64,000 nucleotides of DNA from Rhodoflexus caldus (GTDB lineage: Bacteria > Bacteroidota > Bacteroidia > Cytophagales > Thermoflexibacteraceae), in assembly GCF_021206925.1 (NCBI RefSeq), contig NZ_JAJPRF010000001.1, positions 1-64,000 on the forward strand. The letters are read 5' to 3'. The position numbers were made by a program, and so were the translations under genes. This document shows positions 51,995-60,876 of the stretch, in pieces; position 1 is the first letter of the stretch; every line of letters starts with the position of its first letter. The notes below the pieces were generated by a model. That model did not search any database, was not told the DNA's origin, and worked only from the letters and a program-made list of their open reading frames with translations.

Positions 51995-52726
51995 CTATGC
52001 CTTTGCATAGAAAGACTCAAAGTCTTTCAGCGTGATTTTTCCTTCGTAGAAGGCCTTGCCGATGATGGCTGCATAGATGCCCATATCTTCAAGTTTGCGT
52101 ATATCGTCTAAGCTGCTGATGCCGCCGCTTGCCATAATGCGCAAGTCGGGAAAACGTTTCAGCAATTCGGCATACAGGTCAAAGGCAGGGCCGGAAAGTG
52201 TGCCGTCTTTTTCGTTGCTGGCACATTTGAGGTACAGCAGGCTTTGATTGTAGAACTGTTCCACAAAATCAAACAGGTCTATGTTGGTGCCCTTTTGGCG
52301 GCCTTTTACGGCTATTTTATTGCCTGCTATTACGTCTGCACTCAAAATCACTTTGTTGCGGCCGTAAGTAAACAACCACTCCGTAAAGATGTTGGGTTGA
52401 TGGGTTGCTATAGAGCCTACGGTCATCATTTTGGCACCATACTCAAAAACAGTGGCAGCTTCGCCATCGTTGCTGATGCCGCCGCCAAAGTCCACTTCTA
52501 TATTCGTGTGGCGGGAAATCATACCCAGCACTTCGTAGTTAGATACTTTACCGGTTCGTGCGCCGTCTAAGTCTATCAGGTGTAACCTGCGAATGCCGTG
52601 TTCTTCAAACTGCTGTGCCAATTCCAAAGGGCTTACATCGTAGGTGGTATAGTCGTCGTAATTGCCTTGTTTCAAGCGCACGCATTTACCACCTAAAACA
52701 GACATAGAAGGGATTAATTCAATCAT
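51995..52726 (-). CDS. hisA: HisA-like phosphoribosyl isomerase with altered active site
   Basis: The 243-residue TIM-barrel protein matches HisA along its length: HLIDLDGARTGK, EVDFGGGISNDG, KDGTLSGPAFDLYA, IMASGGISSLDDI and AAIIGKAFYEG. HisA opens the ring of ProFAR in histidine synthesis. The first catalytic Asp (in IPAIDL of usual HisA) is replaced: here the strand reads IPSMSVLGGKCVRLKQG. The second Asp in SADVIAGNKIAVKG is kept, but the usual GW is KG-R. It stands alone, not in a his operon. It may be a clade-specific functional variant or a paralog with another role. Confidence 0.8.
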   Translation of the reverse strand: MIELIPSMSVLGGKCVRLKQGNYDDYTTYDVSPLELAQQFEEHGIRRLHLIDLDGARTGKVSNYEVLGMISRHTNIEVDFGGGISNDGEAATVFEYGAKMMTVGSIATHQPNIFTEWLFTYGRNKVILSADVIAGNKIAVKGRQKGTNIDLFDFVEQFYNQSLLYLKCASNEKDGTLSGPAFDLYAELLKRFPDLRIMASGGISSLDDIRKLEDMGIYAAIIGKAFYEGKITLKDFESFYAKA

Positions 52727-52841
52727 TTCTTTTCGTTTAGAGGTTCAATAACAACCCAATTTAAGCGAAAAAAACGCAAATCCCTATTCTCGCCGTTAAT
52801 TTTTATGCTATTAATTTTTTGTGAAGGTATTTATGCGTTGT

Positions 52842-53660
52842 TTACAGGTTCTTCACAAGCGGAATCCGATAATAGATGTGGTAGTTAAACGACAACTTCA
52901 TGTTGCTGCGTATGGTGCCGAATCCGGGCACTTCGTTGGGGAGCAAACGGTCGGTATCGCTCGGGCGCCCGGCAAATTTGATGCGGAACGTATAGCCCAG
53001 ATACAACTCGCGCCATACTGCCACGCGCAGCCCCGTAGTCAGTTCCATCCAGCGATAGTTCAGGCGGTCGCTGATTGTTTCCGAAAATAAAGGAGCAGCG
53101 GGCGTGCCATTGAACCCCCATGGGGTGCTTAGGGCGGTGTATGCGGCTTCTTGCGCAAAATTGGCGCGGGCATAGCGCCAACCAATCAGGACGGCGTTTT
53201 TTCTGTCGGTAAAAGTTTTGTGCAATACGTTGTAGTCAAAACCTATGCGCCAGTAAGTGCCTGTATTGCTGTAACTGACATTGCGAAGGCTGTCTGCCGC
53301 ATTGCGTTCCCGAGAGGTAGATGAATAGCCGACATCAGCAATCAGAAAATTTTTGTTTCTATTGAAGGCCATGTCGGCGGTAAGTTCAAAACGAGTGGTA
53401 TTGGCATAAAAATTTTTCAGGTTTTCGCCAATGGTATTTCGGCCGAAAGGTGCACTTACCGCGCCATTCAGCCAGTAAGATAAGTCTGTGCCTACACGCA
53501 GGGCATATGGCCGAAACGATTGAGCTTTTGCCCATGCTTTCAGCCGTTTGCTAATCGGCTCGCGCAAGGTATCAAGCGTAATGGGTTTGGGTTGAGCCTG
53601 TGCGGAAAGGCATAGTAAAACAGCCGCAACGAATAGTAAAAAAGATTGTCGGAATATCAT
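52842..53660 (-). CDS. DUF6048-like outer-membrane beta-barrel protein
   Basis: The 272-residue protein has a signal peptide (MIFRQSFLLFVAAVLLCLSAQ) and alternating amphipathic strands (FELTADMAFNRNKNFLIADV, RWMELTTGLRVAVWRELYLG, MKLSFNYHIYYRIPL). This is the pattern of a small outer-membrane barrel, of the DUF6048 type. It lies directly downstream of the DUF6452 lipoprotein gene with a 1-bp overlap, a pairing typical of Bacteroidota. The function is unknown, probably envelope assembly. Confidence 0.82.
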   Translation of the reverse strand: MIFRQSFLLFVAAVLLCLSAQAQPKPITLDTLREPISKRLKAWAKAQSFRPYALRVGTDLSYWLNGAVSAPFGRNTIGENLKNFYANTTRFELTADMAFNRNKNFLIADVGYSSTSRERNAADSLRNVSYSNTGTYWRIGFDYNVLHKTFTDRKNAVLIGWRYARANFAQEAAYTALSTPWGFNGTPAAPLFSETISDRLNYRWMELTTGLRVAVWRELYLGYTFRIKFAGRPSDTDRLLPNEVPGFGTIRSNMKLSFNYHIYYRIPLVKNL

Positions 53661-54169
53661 TACCAGAATAAGCGAATATGAACGGTATCGGCACGTAAAA
53701 CAACAGGTCGTGCAGCAATTTGTGCCGAGTCATACGGATTTTTGATAATCTGCAAGTTCTCAATGCGTCGGTCGTAGCCGCAGTCAGGAGAAACAATGCT
53801 CAGGATGCGTTTGTAAGTCAGCACTAACGTATCGCGTCGGGCGGGCGAGTCGGCAGGTGCGCCCGGTCTTCTGCCAAAAAATACAAACAGCGACGTATCC
53901 CGCGAGGGGTCTAAGGGCAATACCACACTGTTTGGCACGGGATTTTCGGAAGTGATGCTGCTGTACAGAATGCGACCGGCACGGTAAATCGTAATACCTT
54001 TACCCGTTTGTACAGAATCAAACCCCGGAGCGAGCACGCGCGTGCTACCCTTCCGATAAAATCGCACGATAGGTTCGCTGGAATGACGCGAAGTGAACAC
54101 ACAATCTTCACAAGCAGCCAAAACCAACAGACCGTACAGGCAAACAAAACCGCGAATCAGTTTATTCAT
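53660..54169 (-). CDS. DUF6452-like lipoprotein
   Basis: The 169-residue protein has a lipoprotein signal (FVCLYGLLVLAACEDCVFTS, lipobox LAAC) and a small beta-rich body (KGITIYRAGRILYSSITSEN, LVLTYKRILSIVSPDCGYDR, RADTVHIRLFW). The CEDC start and the CGYD motif fit DUF6452 proteins. It is probably the partner of the downstream DUF6048 barrel protein. Confidence 0.82.
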   Translation of the reverse strand: MNKLIRGFVCLYGLLVLAACEDCVFTSRHSSEPIVRFYRKGSTRVLAPGFDSVQTGKGITIYRAGRILYSSITSENPVPNSVVLPLDPSRDTSLFVFFGRRPGAPADSPARRDTLVLTYKRILSIVSPDCGYDRRIENLQIIKNPYDSAQIAARPVVLRADTVHIRLFW

Positions 54170-54280
54170 GAATGCAAAACTATTGAATTTGGCGGTTTAG
54201 CAGCCTTGCAAGGTTGTTAAATAACCTGAAAGATAGGTACTTTGAAAACGAGTGAGTAAATTGCAGATATATTTTTTGGC

Positions 54281-55582
54281 ATGGAACGTTCGGGAAGACG
54301 CATTTTAAGAGGTGTATTCAATCAGTTAGATTTACCACTGCTGATATTGTACTTGGTGCTCGTGTTTTTGGGATGGATGAATATTTATGCTGCCGTTTAC
54401 GACCCGGAAACCAAACGCTCTATTTTTGATTTGACCATCAACTCCGGTAAGCAGTTCGTCTGGATATGCTGTGCCTTAATCATCGGCCTGTTTATTCTGA
54501 TACTGGATGTAAAACTTTACGTCAAGTTTGCTTACGTGTGGTATGCTGTGGTAATGCTTACCTTGGTAGGTGTTTTGCTGTTCGGTCGCGAAATCGCAGG
54601 CTCAAAGTCGTGGTTTGATTTGGGTTTCATGCGTTTTCAGCCCTCAGAACTTGCCAAAATGGCAACGGTGCTGGCACTTGCCAAATTCCTCGGCGACAAC
54701 AACACCAAACTGATGCACCCCGGCAATCTGATTACGGTTTTAGTACTGGTTGCCATTCCGACGGGGCTTACCTTGATGCAAGGCGACACGGGTTCTGCGC
54801 TGGTATTTGCCTCCCTGAGCATCATGCTGTACAGAGAAGGCCTGCCCGGTCAAATATTGGCATTGGGGCTGTTGGCAGGTGCTCTACTCGTCCTGACCTT
54901 ATTTTTTAAAGCCTACATTCTGGAACTGATGCTTGGCATTGCCGGCTGCGGGCTTATTTACATTCTCCTGTTTAATCGCCGTAAATGGAAAGATGTCATT
55001 ATCACGGTGTTATTTACCGGACTTGCCATCGGTATCGTTTTCAGCGTAGATTTCTTTGTTTACAAAGTATTAAAGCCACATCAGCAAAAGCGCATAGAAG
55101 TACTTATCAACCCCGATATAGATGCCAAAGGCATTGGCTGGCAGGTCAATCAGTCCAAAATTGCCATTGGTTCAGGCGGTTTGCTGGGCAAAGGCTTTCT
55201 GGAAGGTACACAAACCAAATTCAACTTTGTACCCGACCAAAGCACCGACTTCATTTTCTGCACCATCGGCGAAGAACGCGGCTGGTTAGGCAGTTTGTTG
55301 CTCATCTCTCTTTTTGTGGTATTGCTGAATCGCCTGCTGCTGGTTGCCGAGCGTCAAAAGTCACGTTTCAGCCGTGTGTATGCCTATGGTGCTGCCTCCA
55401 TACTTTTCTTTCACTTTGCGGTAAATATCGGTATGACCATCGGTTTGTTTCCCGTAATCGGCATTCCCCTACCCTTTTTCAGCTATGGCGGCTCTTCCCT
55501 GTGGTCATTCACGCTGCTGCTTTTTGTGCTGCTCAAATTAGACATGCACCGAAAAATGCAGATTACGGGCAGTTTTTTCTAA
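54281..55582 (+). CDS. rodA: Rod shape-determining peptidoglycan polymerase RodA
   Basis: The 433-residue SEDS protein has about ten membrane helices. Its motifs include GSKSWFDLGFMRFQPSELAK, LMQGDTGSALVFASLSIMLY, GSGGLLGKGFLEGTQTKFNF, PDQSTDFIFCTIGEERGWLG and FPVIGIPLPFFSYGGSSL. RodA polymerises lipid II glycan strands for side-wall growth with a class B PBP. All SEDS signature motifs are present. It has its own intergenic region upstream and a receiver protein gene downstream. Confidence 0.95.
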   Translation: MERSGRRILRGVFNQLDLPLLILYLVLVFLGWMNIYAAVYDPETKRSIFDLTINSGKQFVWICCALIIGLFILILDVKLYVKFAYVWYAVVMLTLVGVLLFGREIAGSKSWFDLGFMRFQPSELAKMATVLALAKFLGDNNTKLMHPGNLITVLVLVAIPTGLTLMQGDTGSALVFASLSIMLYREGLPGQILALGLLAGALLVLTLFFKAYILELMLGIAGCGLIYILLFNRRKWKDVIITVLFTGLAIGIVFSVDFFVYKVLKPHQQKRIEVLINPDIDAKGIGWQVNQSKIAIGSGGLLGKGFLEGTQTKFNFVPDQSTDFIFCTIGEERGWLGSLLLISLFVVLLNRLLLVAERQKSRFSRVYAYGAASILFFHFAVNIGMTIGLFPVIGIPLPFFSYGGSSLWSFTLLLFVLLKLDMHRKMQITGSFF

Positions 55583-55655
55583 CTTGCGCTGCAATTGACT
55601 TTTACTTTTTTTTTCTTTACTTCGCTGTAAGTTTTTAACTACCTATTGAACATAG

Positions 55656-56081
55656 ATGGCAAACACCGGAAAAAAGTTTCAATCTGTCATGCTGATTGAC
55701 GACAATGATATTGATAACCTGATTAATCAGAAAATGATTGAGTCGGCCAATATCTGCGAAAATATTTACACCCACTCGGGTGCCAAAAGTGCGATAGAGT
55801 TTTTAAAAAACATGGAAAAACTCTCCAAGCTGTTGCCAAACACACAGATTTTGCCGGAACTAATTTTTCTGGATATTGACATGCCGCTTATGGATGGCTT
55901 TCAGTTTTTAGACCAATTCGATAAACTCAGCGCCGACACCAAGCGTCATTGTCAGATTGTAATGCTTACTTCGTCTATCAGCCCGCAGGATGAAAGCAGA
56001 GCCAAATCGTACAGCTATGTGAAAAGGTACATCCGCAAGCCGCTGACACTCGACGAAATCCGCAAATTGATTCAACAATAA
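55656..56081 (+). CDS. Single-domain response regulator (receiver)
   Basis: The 141-residue CheY-like receiver has the acidic pair in VMLIDDNDIDNLI, the phospho-acceptor Asp in LIFLDIDMPLMDGFQFL, Thr/Ser in IVMLTSSISPQDE and the Lys in YIRKPLTLDEI. No output domain is attached, so it would act in a phosphorelay or through protein contacts. The cognate kinase is not in the window. Confidence 0.92.
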   Translation: MANTGKKFQSVMLIDDNDIDNLINQKMIESANICENIYTHSGAKSAIEFLKNMEKLSKLLPNTQILPELIFLDIDMPLMDGFQFLDQFDKLSADTKRHCQIVMLTSSISPQDESRAKSYSYVKRYIRKPLTLDEIRKLIQQ

Positions 56082-56105
56082 GGCTTTACTGATAAGTTGT
56101 ATAAC

Positions 56106-56150
56106 AAAAAAGGTTTCAAATGGCTGTTACACTCACTTGAAACCTTTTTT
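56106..56150. terminator. Bidirectional terminator
   Basis: AAAAAAGGTTTCAA (56106-56119) and TTGAAACCTTTTTT (56137-56150) are perfect inverted repeats between two convergent genes. Confidence 0.9.
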
Positions 56151-56164
56151 GCGTATCTACTTGC

Positions 56165-56902
56165 TTACAAAGTATTGTTCAAAATCACATTCATACTAAG
56201 CGCTTTCACATAGCTTTCTGTTTCCTGCGACTTCCGGTGCGTATCGAAGTGCTTGTCGCGGTGGCAGTCGCTGCCGATAAAACTCACCATTTGACGGTCT
56301 ATCAACTGCTCGGCCAATGCTTTTGCCTCGGGGCCGTAGTAGCCGACCAGTGAGCCTGAATTAACCTGCATCAACACGCCTTTGCTGTGCCATTCTTCCA
56401 ATCTATGAAACTGTCCGTGTAAGTAGCCATACCGTTCAGGATGTGCCAACACAGGCTTGTAGCCGTTGGAAAGCATCAGAAAAATTGCATGCTCCATGTA
56501 AGGAGAGTAGTTAATAAACGATGTTTCAAACAGCAGGTATTGATTGCCGAAGGTGAGTAATTGTTCTTTAACTTCTAATTTTCGCACAAAAAACTCGTCC
56601 AGATAGTACTCGGCGGCTGCTTCCAGACTAATATCTATGCTCAATTGACGAATGATGTCGTTCAGTTGGTCTAACTTACGAAGGATGATTTCCGGCGTAT
56701 TCCGGTAAAAATCGCTCATGATGTGTGGCGTAATGACGAGTTTTTTATAACCCAGCTTTTCAAACCCGCGGATTATCTCGATAGACTGCTCAAAAGTTTG
56801 GACACCATCATCGATACCGGGCAGCAAATGCGAGTGCATATCTACCGTCAGCGGACTGACAGTGCCGTAAGTCGTTTTTTTGGTGCGAAAGAGTGAAATC
56901 AT
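56165..56902 (-). CDS. CpsB/CapC-type PHP tyrosine phosphatase
   Basis: The 245-residue PHP-domain protein has metal ligands in VDMHSHLLPGIDDGVQT, VITPHIMSDFY, VLAHPERYGYL and IGSDCHRDKHFDTH. Such manganese-dependent phosphatases remove phosphate from the Tyr-rich tail of the Wzc-type kinase and set capsule or exopolysaccharide output. It overlaps the upstream kinase gene by 4 bp, which supports this pairing. Confidence 0.93.
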   Translation of the reverse strand: MISLFRTKKTTYGTVSPLTVDMHSHLLPGIDDGVQTFEQSIEIIRGFEKLGYKKLVITPHIMSDFYRNTPEIILRKLDQLNDIIRQLSIDISLEAAAEYYLDEFFVRKLEVKEQLLTFGNQYLLFETSFINYSPYMEHAIFLMLSNGYKPVLAHPERYGYLHGQFHRLEEWHSKGVLMQVNSGSLVGYYGPEAKALAEQLIDRQMVSFIGSDCHRDKHFDTHRKSQETESYVKALSMNVILNNTL

Positions 56903-59373
56903 TTTTTAAGTAAACGTTTTATTAAACTTTTTAACCAATGGGTTTCTTTGTCGGCTTCTTCGTAATAGCCCGCATTTCCCTTGTCCTTGTAGCCGTAACC
57001 GTAGCCATAGCCATAACCGTAACCATAGCCGTAGCCGTAACCATAGGCAGGTTTTTGCCCAAATGCATTGAGTACAACGGACATTTTATTGAAATTATTA
57101 CTCATAATCAGTCGGTTGATATTGCTCACGTAGTTAAGACGGGAGAAATCGGCACGCACGACATATATGGGTAAATCTACATTTTTCATTACTAAAATGC
57201 CATCGGTAACAATGCCTACGGGAGGCGTATCCATTACTATGACATCATAGTGTTGTTTGAGTTCGTCTATTAGGGTGGTCATTTGTTCAGACATCAGCAG
57301 TTCTGCCGGATTGGGAGGATGCGGCCCTGCGGTGATATAGTCTAATCTGGGAATATCCGATTTGCGCACACAGTCCTGCCACTTGCTTTGACCAATCAGC
57401 ACCCTACTGATTCCGTCCAAATTTTCCACGCCAAAAGCCAAATGTACTTTAGGCTTCCGCAAATCTAAGTCCAAAATGATGGCGCGGGTGTTAGAAAGTG
57501 CAATAATTCCGGCAAGGTTTACGGCAATAAAGGTTTTTCCTTCCCCGCTGACCGTAGAAGTAACCGAGATGGTTCGTTTGCCCATCCGCTGGCTCATAAA
57601 ATCCAAGTTGGTGCGGAGGCCGCGCAACGATTCCGAAATGGAAGATTTGGGGTTGAGATGCACCACCAACTGTGAGTTCTCCATCCGTTTGCGCACGAAG
57701 TAAGGCACAACGCCCAACAGCGGCGCACTGGTAAGTCGCTCTACTTCCCGCACGCTGGTAATCTTATTTTGCATGAAATAGCGCAGGGCAACAAATGCAA
57801 CGCATAGCGCAAGGGAGGCTACGGCCGCATACAAGTAAATACTTTTTTTGTCGGGGAAAATAGGTACTGTCGGCAGGTTGGCATAGGACAGAATCTGAAA
57901 GTTGGGTACCGTACCGGCTTCCGATACACCCATTTCTACCAATCGGTTAAGCAGCAGGTTGTAGGTTTCCGTGTAAGATGCCAGATAGCGTTGCTTTTTG
58001 CGCAGTTCCATATCGGCTTCGTTGGAATTGACCGAAATCTGCTGTTCCAACTCGCGCATGCGTTTATCCAGCTCATACATCTTGTCCGTCAGGTTGGTGC
58101 GGTTGAAGCTAATGAGCCGAAGCAAATCTTGTGTTTGCTTTTGCAGGTCTTGCTGCCTTTGCTGAACGGCAAAAGTGGTAGGTTTATAAGATTTCAGCAG
58201 CCTTTCCAAGTCATCCTGCTTGTTGTAGAGCAAGCGAATATTCTCAGCTATTTTTTCATCGGAAATGGTTGTTGCAACGGCTGCGGTAATCAGATAGCCC
58301 GAGTCGGCGGCTATGAAGTCAAGCACTTTGCGGTATGCCCGCAACTCTGCGCCAAGTTTTAGTTTTTCTTCTTGCAGTGCGCCTATCTTCTCAAATACCT
58401 CAGCCATTTTTGCTTTGATATCCACATTTTCGCGGGGTATGCCATTGGCATCCATATAGTTCTGGATGTCGCGCTCCGTGCGTTCAATATAAGCCTCGGC
58501 AGTATCTAACTGTTGCTCCAAATAAGCGATGGTCTGCTTGGTCTGTTTGTTTTTATTGTCCACACTGCGTTTCAGGTAAGCGTCGCTTATGGCGGCTACA
58601 ATTGCCTGTGCTTTATAAGGGTTGGGGTCTTTAAACGTTACGTTGATAATGCGGGCTTTAATGTTCACCGCTGCCGCCGTGATATTGGACGCAATATAAC
58701 TTTGCAGATAACCGATATCGTGGAGGTAGAAGTAGAAGAGGTCGCTGCCTGTATAGCCTTTGATTGCGGGCGTTATTACGCATTCAAATTGCGGCAAACG
58801 AATCGTATCGCCATAGGCATATTCGGCCGTAAACATATTCGGCGAGTTATTGTCAAACGAGAGCTTAAAACTTGTCCCGTTCTTGTATTGCCAATAAATT
58901 TTTTTCGTATTGTAAAAACTCCCGTCGTTTACCTTAAAGTAGGTAACTTTAAAGGGCGCTGTATTGAACTTTTCGTCATCAATAATTTTGCCTTCCACAT
59001 AATAACTCACCCAAAGGTTGAGTTTTTCAATCACATCGGTATAAATCACATTGGAGCGGATAAACTGTGATTCGCCCTCTAAGTAGTTGGTTTGCGACTC
59101 TTCATCGCGGTAGATACCTATGGAAAGAGTGGGCGCAATGCCTTTCATTTCCAATTGCAAACTTGCTACCGACTGATAAATGGGCTTGGTATAGCGAAGG
59201 TAAATGTATGCTGCCGCTGAACAAACACCTACTATCAAGAGCAGCCAGAAGATACTCCTTCTGACAACCATCAACAGTTTTTGTAAGTCCAGCGTTGAGA
59301 GAAAATCGTTATCACTATCATCAGTGAAGAGCGTTTTTTCGCTGCTGTATTGCCCGGGCGCGTTAGAAGTCAT
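56899..59373 (-). CDS. Wzc-like polysaccharide co-polymerase and tyrosine kinase
   Basis: The 824-residue protein has two membrane helices. A periplasmic Wzz-like domain with long coiled coils lies between them (about residues 60-520). A cytoplasmic BY-kinase follows, with Walker A in TSTVSGEGKTFIAVNL, Walker A' in AIILDLDLRKPKVH and Walker B in YDVIVMDTPPVGIV. The C-terminal tail holds 10 tyrosines in a Tyr-Gly run (56989-57045) plus a later YY. These are the expected autophosphorylation sites. It sets chain length and export of a surface polysaccharide with the Wza-like protein upstream and the phosphatase downstream. Confidence 0.93.
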   Translation of the reverse strand: MTSNAPGQYSSEKTLFTDDSDNDFLSTLDLQKLLMVVRRSIFWLLLIVGVCSAAAYIYLRYTKPIYQSVASLQLEMKGIAPTLSIGIYRDEESQTNYLEGESQFIRSNVIYTDVIEKLNLWVSYYVEGKIIDDEKFNTAPFKVTYFKVNDGSFYNTKKIYWQYKNGTSFKLSFDNNSPNMFTAEYAYGDTIRLPQFECVITPAIKGYTGSDLFYFYLHDIGYLQSYIASNITAAAVNIKARIINVTFKDPNPYKAQAIVAAISDAYLKRSVDNKNKQTKQTIAYLEQQLDTAEAYIERTERDIQNYMDANGIPRENVDIKAKMAEVFEKIGALQEEKLKLGAELRAYRKVLDFIAADSGYLITAAVATTISDEKIAENIRLLYNKQDDLERLLKSYKPTTFAVQQRQQDLQKQTQDLLRLISFNRTNLTDKMYELDKRMRELEQQISVNSNEADMELRKKQRYLASYTETYNLLLNRLVEMGVSEAGTVPNFQILSYANLPTVPIFPDKKSIYLYAAVASLALCVAFVALRYFMQNKITSVREVERLTSAPLLGVVPYFVRKRMENSQLVVHLNPKSSISESLRGLRTNLDFMSQRMGKRTISVTSTVSGEGKTFIAVNLAGIIALSNTRAIILDLDLRKPKVHLAFGVENLDGISRVLIGQSKWQDCVRKSDIPRLDYITAGPHPPNPAELLMSEQMTTLIDELKQHYDVIVMDTPPVGIVTDGILVMKNVDLPIYVVRADFSRLNYVSNINRLIMSNNFNKMSVVLNAFGQKPAYGYGYGYGYGYGYGYGYGYKDKGNAGYYEEADKETHWLKSLIKRLLKK
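56989..57045 (-). repeat. Tyr-Gly codon repeat in the wzc-like gene
   Basis: Nineteen codons alternate Tyr (10) and Gly (9) as a 6-bp unit of TAY GGY form. The third bases vary, so the run is not a perfect microsatellite but could still expand or contract. Confidence 0.9.
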
Positions 59374-59383
59374 GGCAGGTTAA

Positions 59384-60307
59384 TTAGCGGTTGCGTAAAA
59401 CGTCTATGAGTACAATCGTGTTAATAGTGGTGGCTATAATGCCAAGTACGGAGGTGAAAATATTTGTAAAACTTGTAACATCGGCGAGTGTTTCGCGTCG
59501 GACAACCCCTCTGCGCGGCTCTATGTAAATCACATCGTTGGGCTCTACTCGCAAACTGGCCGCCTGCAAACCCTCCCATGTGCTCAGGTCAATTACCTGC
59601 ATAACGGGTTTGTCTAATACATGGCGTATCAATTTAATTTTGTCGTTTCGGGAGCGGCTGTCGGGGTTGCCAATCAGTGCAATTACTTCCAACAAATTCA
59701 TGTTATCGTTGGGCAAGAGTACAACGCGGTTGCCCAAAGCACCCAAAACAGTTACCCTGCGGTTAATAACATTGCTGATAACGTAGCTGTCTTCAAAAAA
59801 CTCACTGTAACGCTTGCTGAGCAGGCTGTCTGCCTGATACATTTTCAGGCCGGCAAGCGGCGTTGCTCCAATCATCGGCAGGTAAGCATTGTTATCTTCA
59901 TTAATCAGAAAGGTACGCAGCACGGAAAAATTTACTCCGGTACTTCCTGCACCGGGTACTCCGCCAATTCCTACACCGCCCATGCCGCCTGCATTAGGGT
60001 TAGTGTTCTGATTAGTACCCATGCCGCCTACGGGCTGGTCTCCTGCCATCCGAAAGAAAAACTCGCCGTTCGGGTCAGGAATGCGCTCACCTTTGTTGGT
60101 AAATACTTCAACCGTGATTTTATCAAAAGGTTGTAATACATAATTTCTTTCTGCCGCTTTGAGGCTTGCCTGAAATTTGGCGTTACTGAAATCATCTGCC
60201 GTTTTCAACAGCACCGATTTCTGATAAACACCGCAACTGCTCAGTAGAAAGATTGCCGCAAGCAATCCCAAAGGATTCAGTATGTGCATACCTGCTATTC
60301 TGTTCAT
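59384..60307 (-). CDS. Wza-like polysaccharide export lipoprotein
   Basis: The 307-residue protein has a lipoprotein signal (LGLLAAIFLLSSCGVYQKS, lipobox LSSC) and a polysaccharide export domain (VLQPFDKITVEVFTNKGERI). A Gly/Asn-rich insert follows at about residues 92-120. An SLBB-type segment has VTVLGALGNRVVLLPNDNMN and VEPNDVIYIEPRRG. A C-terminal hydrophobic helix follows. It should form the outer-membrane exit pore for the polysaccharide, next to the Wzc-like kinase. Its stop is 10 bp upstream of the kinase start. Confidence 0.92.
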   Translation of the reverse strand: MNRIAGMHILNPLGLLAAIFLLSSCGVYQKSVLLKTADDFSNAKFQASLKAAERNYVLQPFDKITVEVFTNKGERIPDPNGEFFFRMAGDQPVGGMGTNQNTNPNAGGMGGVGIGGVPGAGSTGVNFSVLRTFLINEDNNAYLPMIGATPLAGLKMYQADSLLSKRYSEFFEDSYVISNVINRRVTVLGALGNRVVLLPNDNMNLLEVIALIGNPDSRSRNDKIKLIRHVLDKPVMQVIDLSTWEGLQAASLRVEPNDVIYIEPRRGVVRRETLADVTSFTNIFTSVLGIIATTINTIVLIDVLRNR

Positions 60308-60309
60308 TT

Positions 60310-60765
60310 CTAAGTCATTTTATCCTGCATGATAGACAGCAATTGGACAGGCTGCATCATGCCGGCTGCTGTTTTTTCAAAAAATATATGTTGCAGGCCG
60401 TTGCTGATAGCAAGCGCCTGTGCCGCTACATGATGCTGATAGTGCAATACCTGTTGCAGCACGGCCTCATCAATTGCTACATGGGCGGCCTTACACTCTA
60501 CAATCAGATAAGGTGTTAAAGTAGTGGCCGTATATACCACAATATCGGCACGAAAAGCCTTCACACCTTCACCAATACTTTGTTCAACTTTGATGAGCGA
60601 TTTGCTGATACCCAAATCTTTGGTCAAATAATGTACCCAATGCTGCCTTACCCATTCCTCGGGAGTCAGTTTTACCCAACGTTTGCGGCAAATGTCAAAA
60701 ACCAACGTTTGCCGTGAAACGCTGCGAAGTTCCAAAGATGCAGGTGGCAGATTAAGTACTTGCAA
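60310..60765 (-). CDS. HsdR N-terminal-type (PD-(D/E)XK) protein
   Basis: The 151-residue protein has RKRWVKLTPEEWVRQHWVHY, then GVKAFRADIVVYTATTLTPY, LIVECKAAHVAIDEAVLQQV and AISNGLQHIFFE. This is the type I restriction HsdR_N_2-like domain with Asp in RADIVVY and the ECK pair. It is widespread as a stand-alone gene in Bacteroidota; no HsdM or HsdS is nearby, so it is not part of a restriction system here. Its role is unknown. Confidence 0.85.
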   Translation of the reverse strand: MQVLNLPPASLELRSVSRQTLVFDICRKRWVKLTPEEWVRQHWVHYLTKDLGISKSLIKVEQSIGEGVKAFRADIVVYTATTLTPYLIVECKAAHVAIDEAVLQQVLHYQHHVAAQALAISNGLQHIFFEKTAAGMMQPVQLLSIMQDKMT

Positions 60766-60876
60766 AGTGCTGTTTGTAAGGTGTAAAATTATTGGTTTTT
60801 TATAAATTTATCCCTTGAAAAGGCAACTTCTGTATATGCCGATGCGTAACACCAAGCAATTGCTACTGTATCCATC

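Noticed and set aside
54985-55638. Plus-strand frame of 217 codons overlapping rodA
   Set aside because: It is a second frame inside rodA, rich in Arg/His/Cys, with no family match.
60310-60765. Type I restriction system
   Set aside because: Only an HsdR_N-like domain is present; there is no helicase part, HsdM or HsdS nearby.
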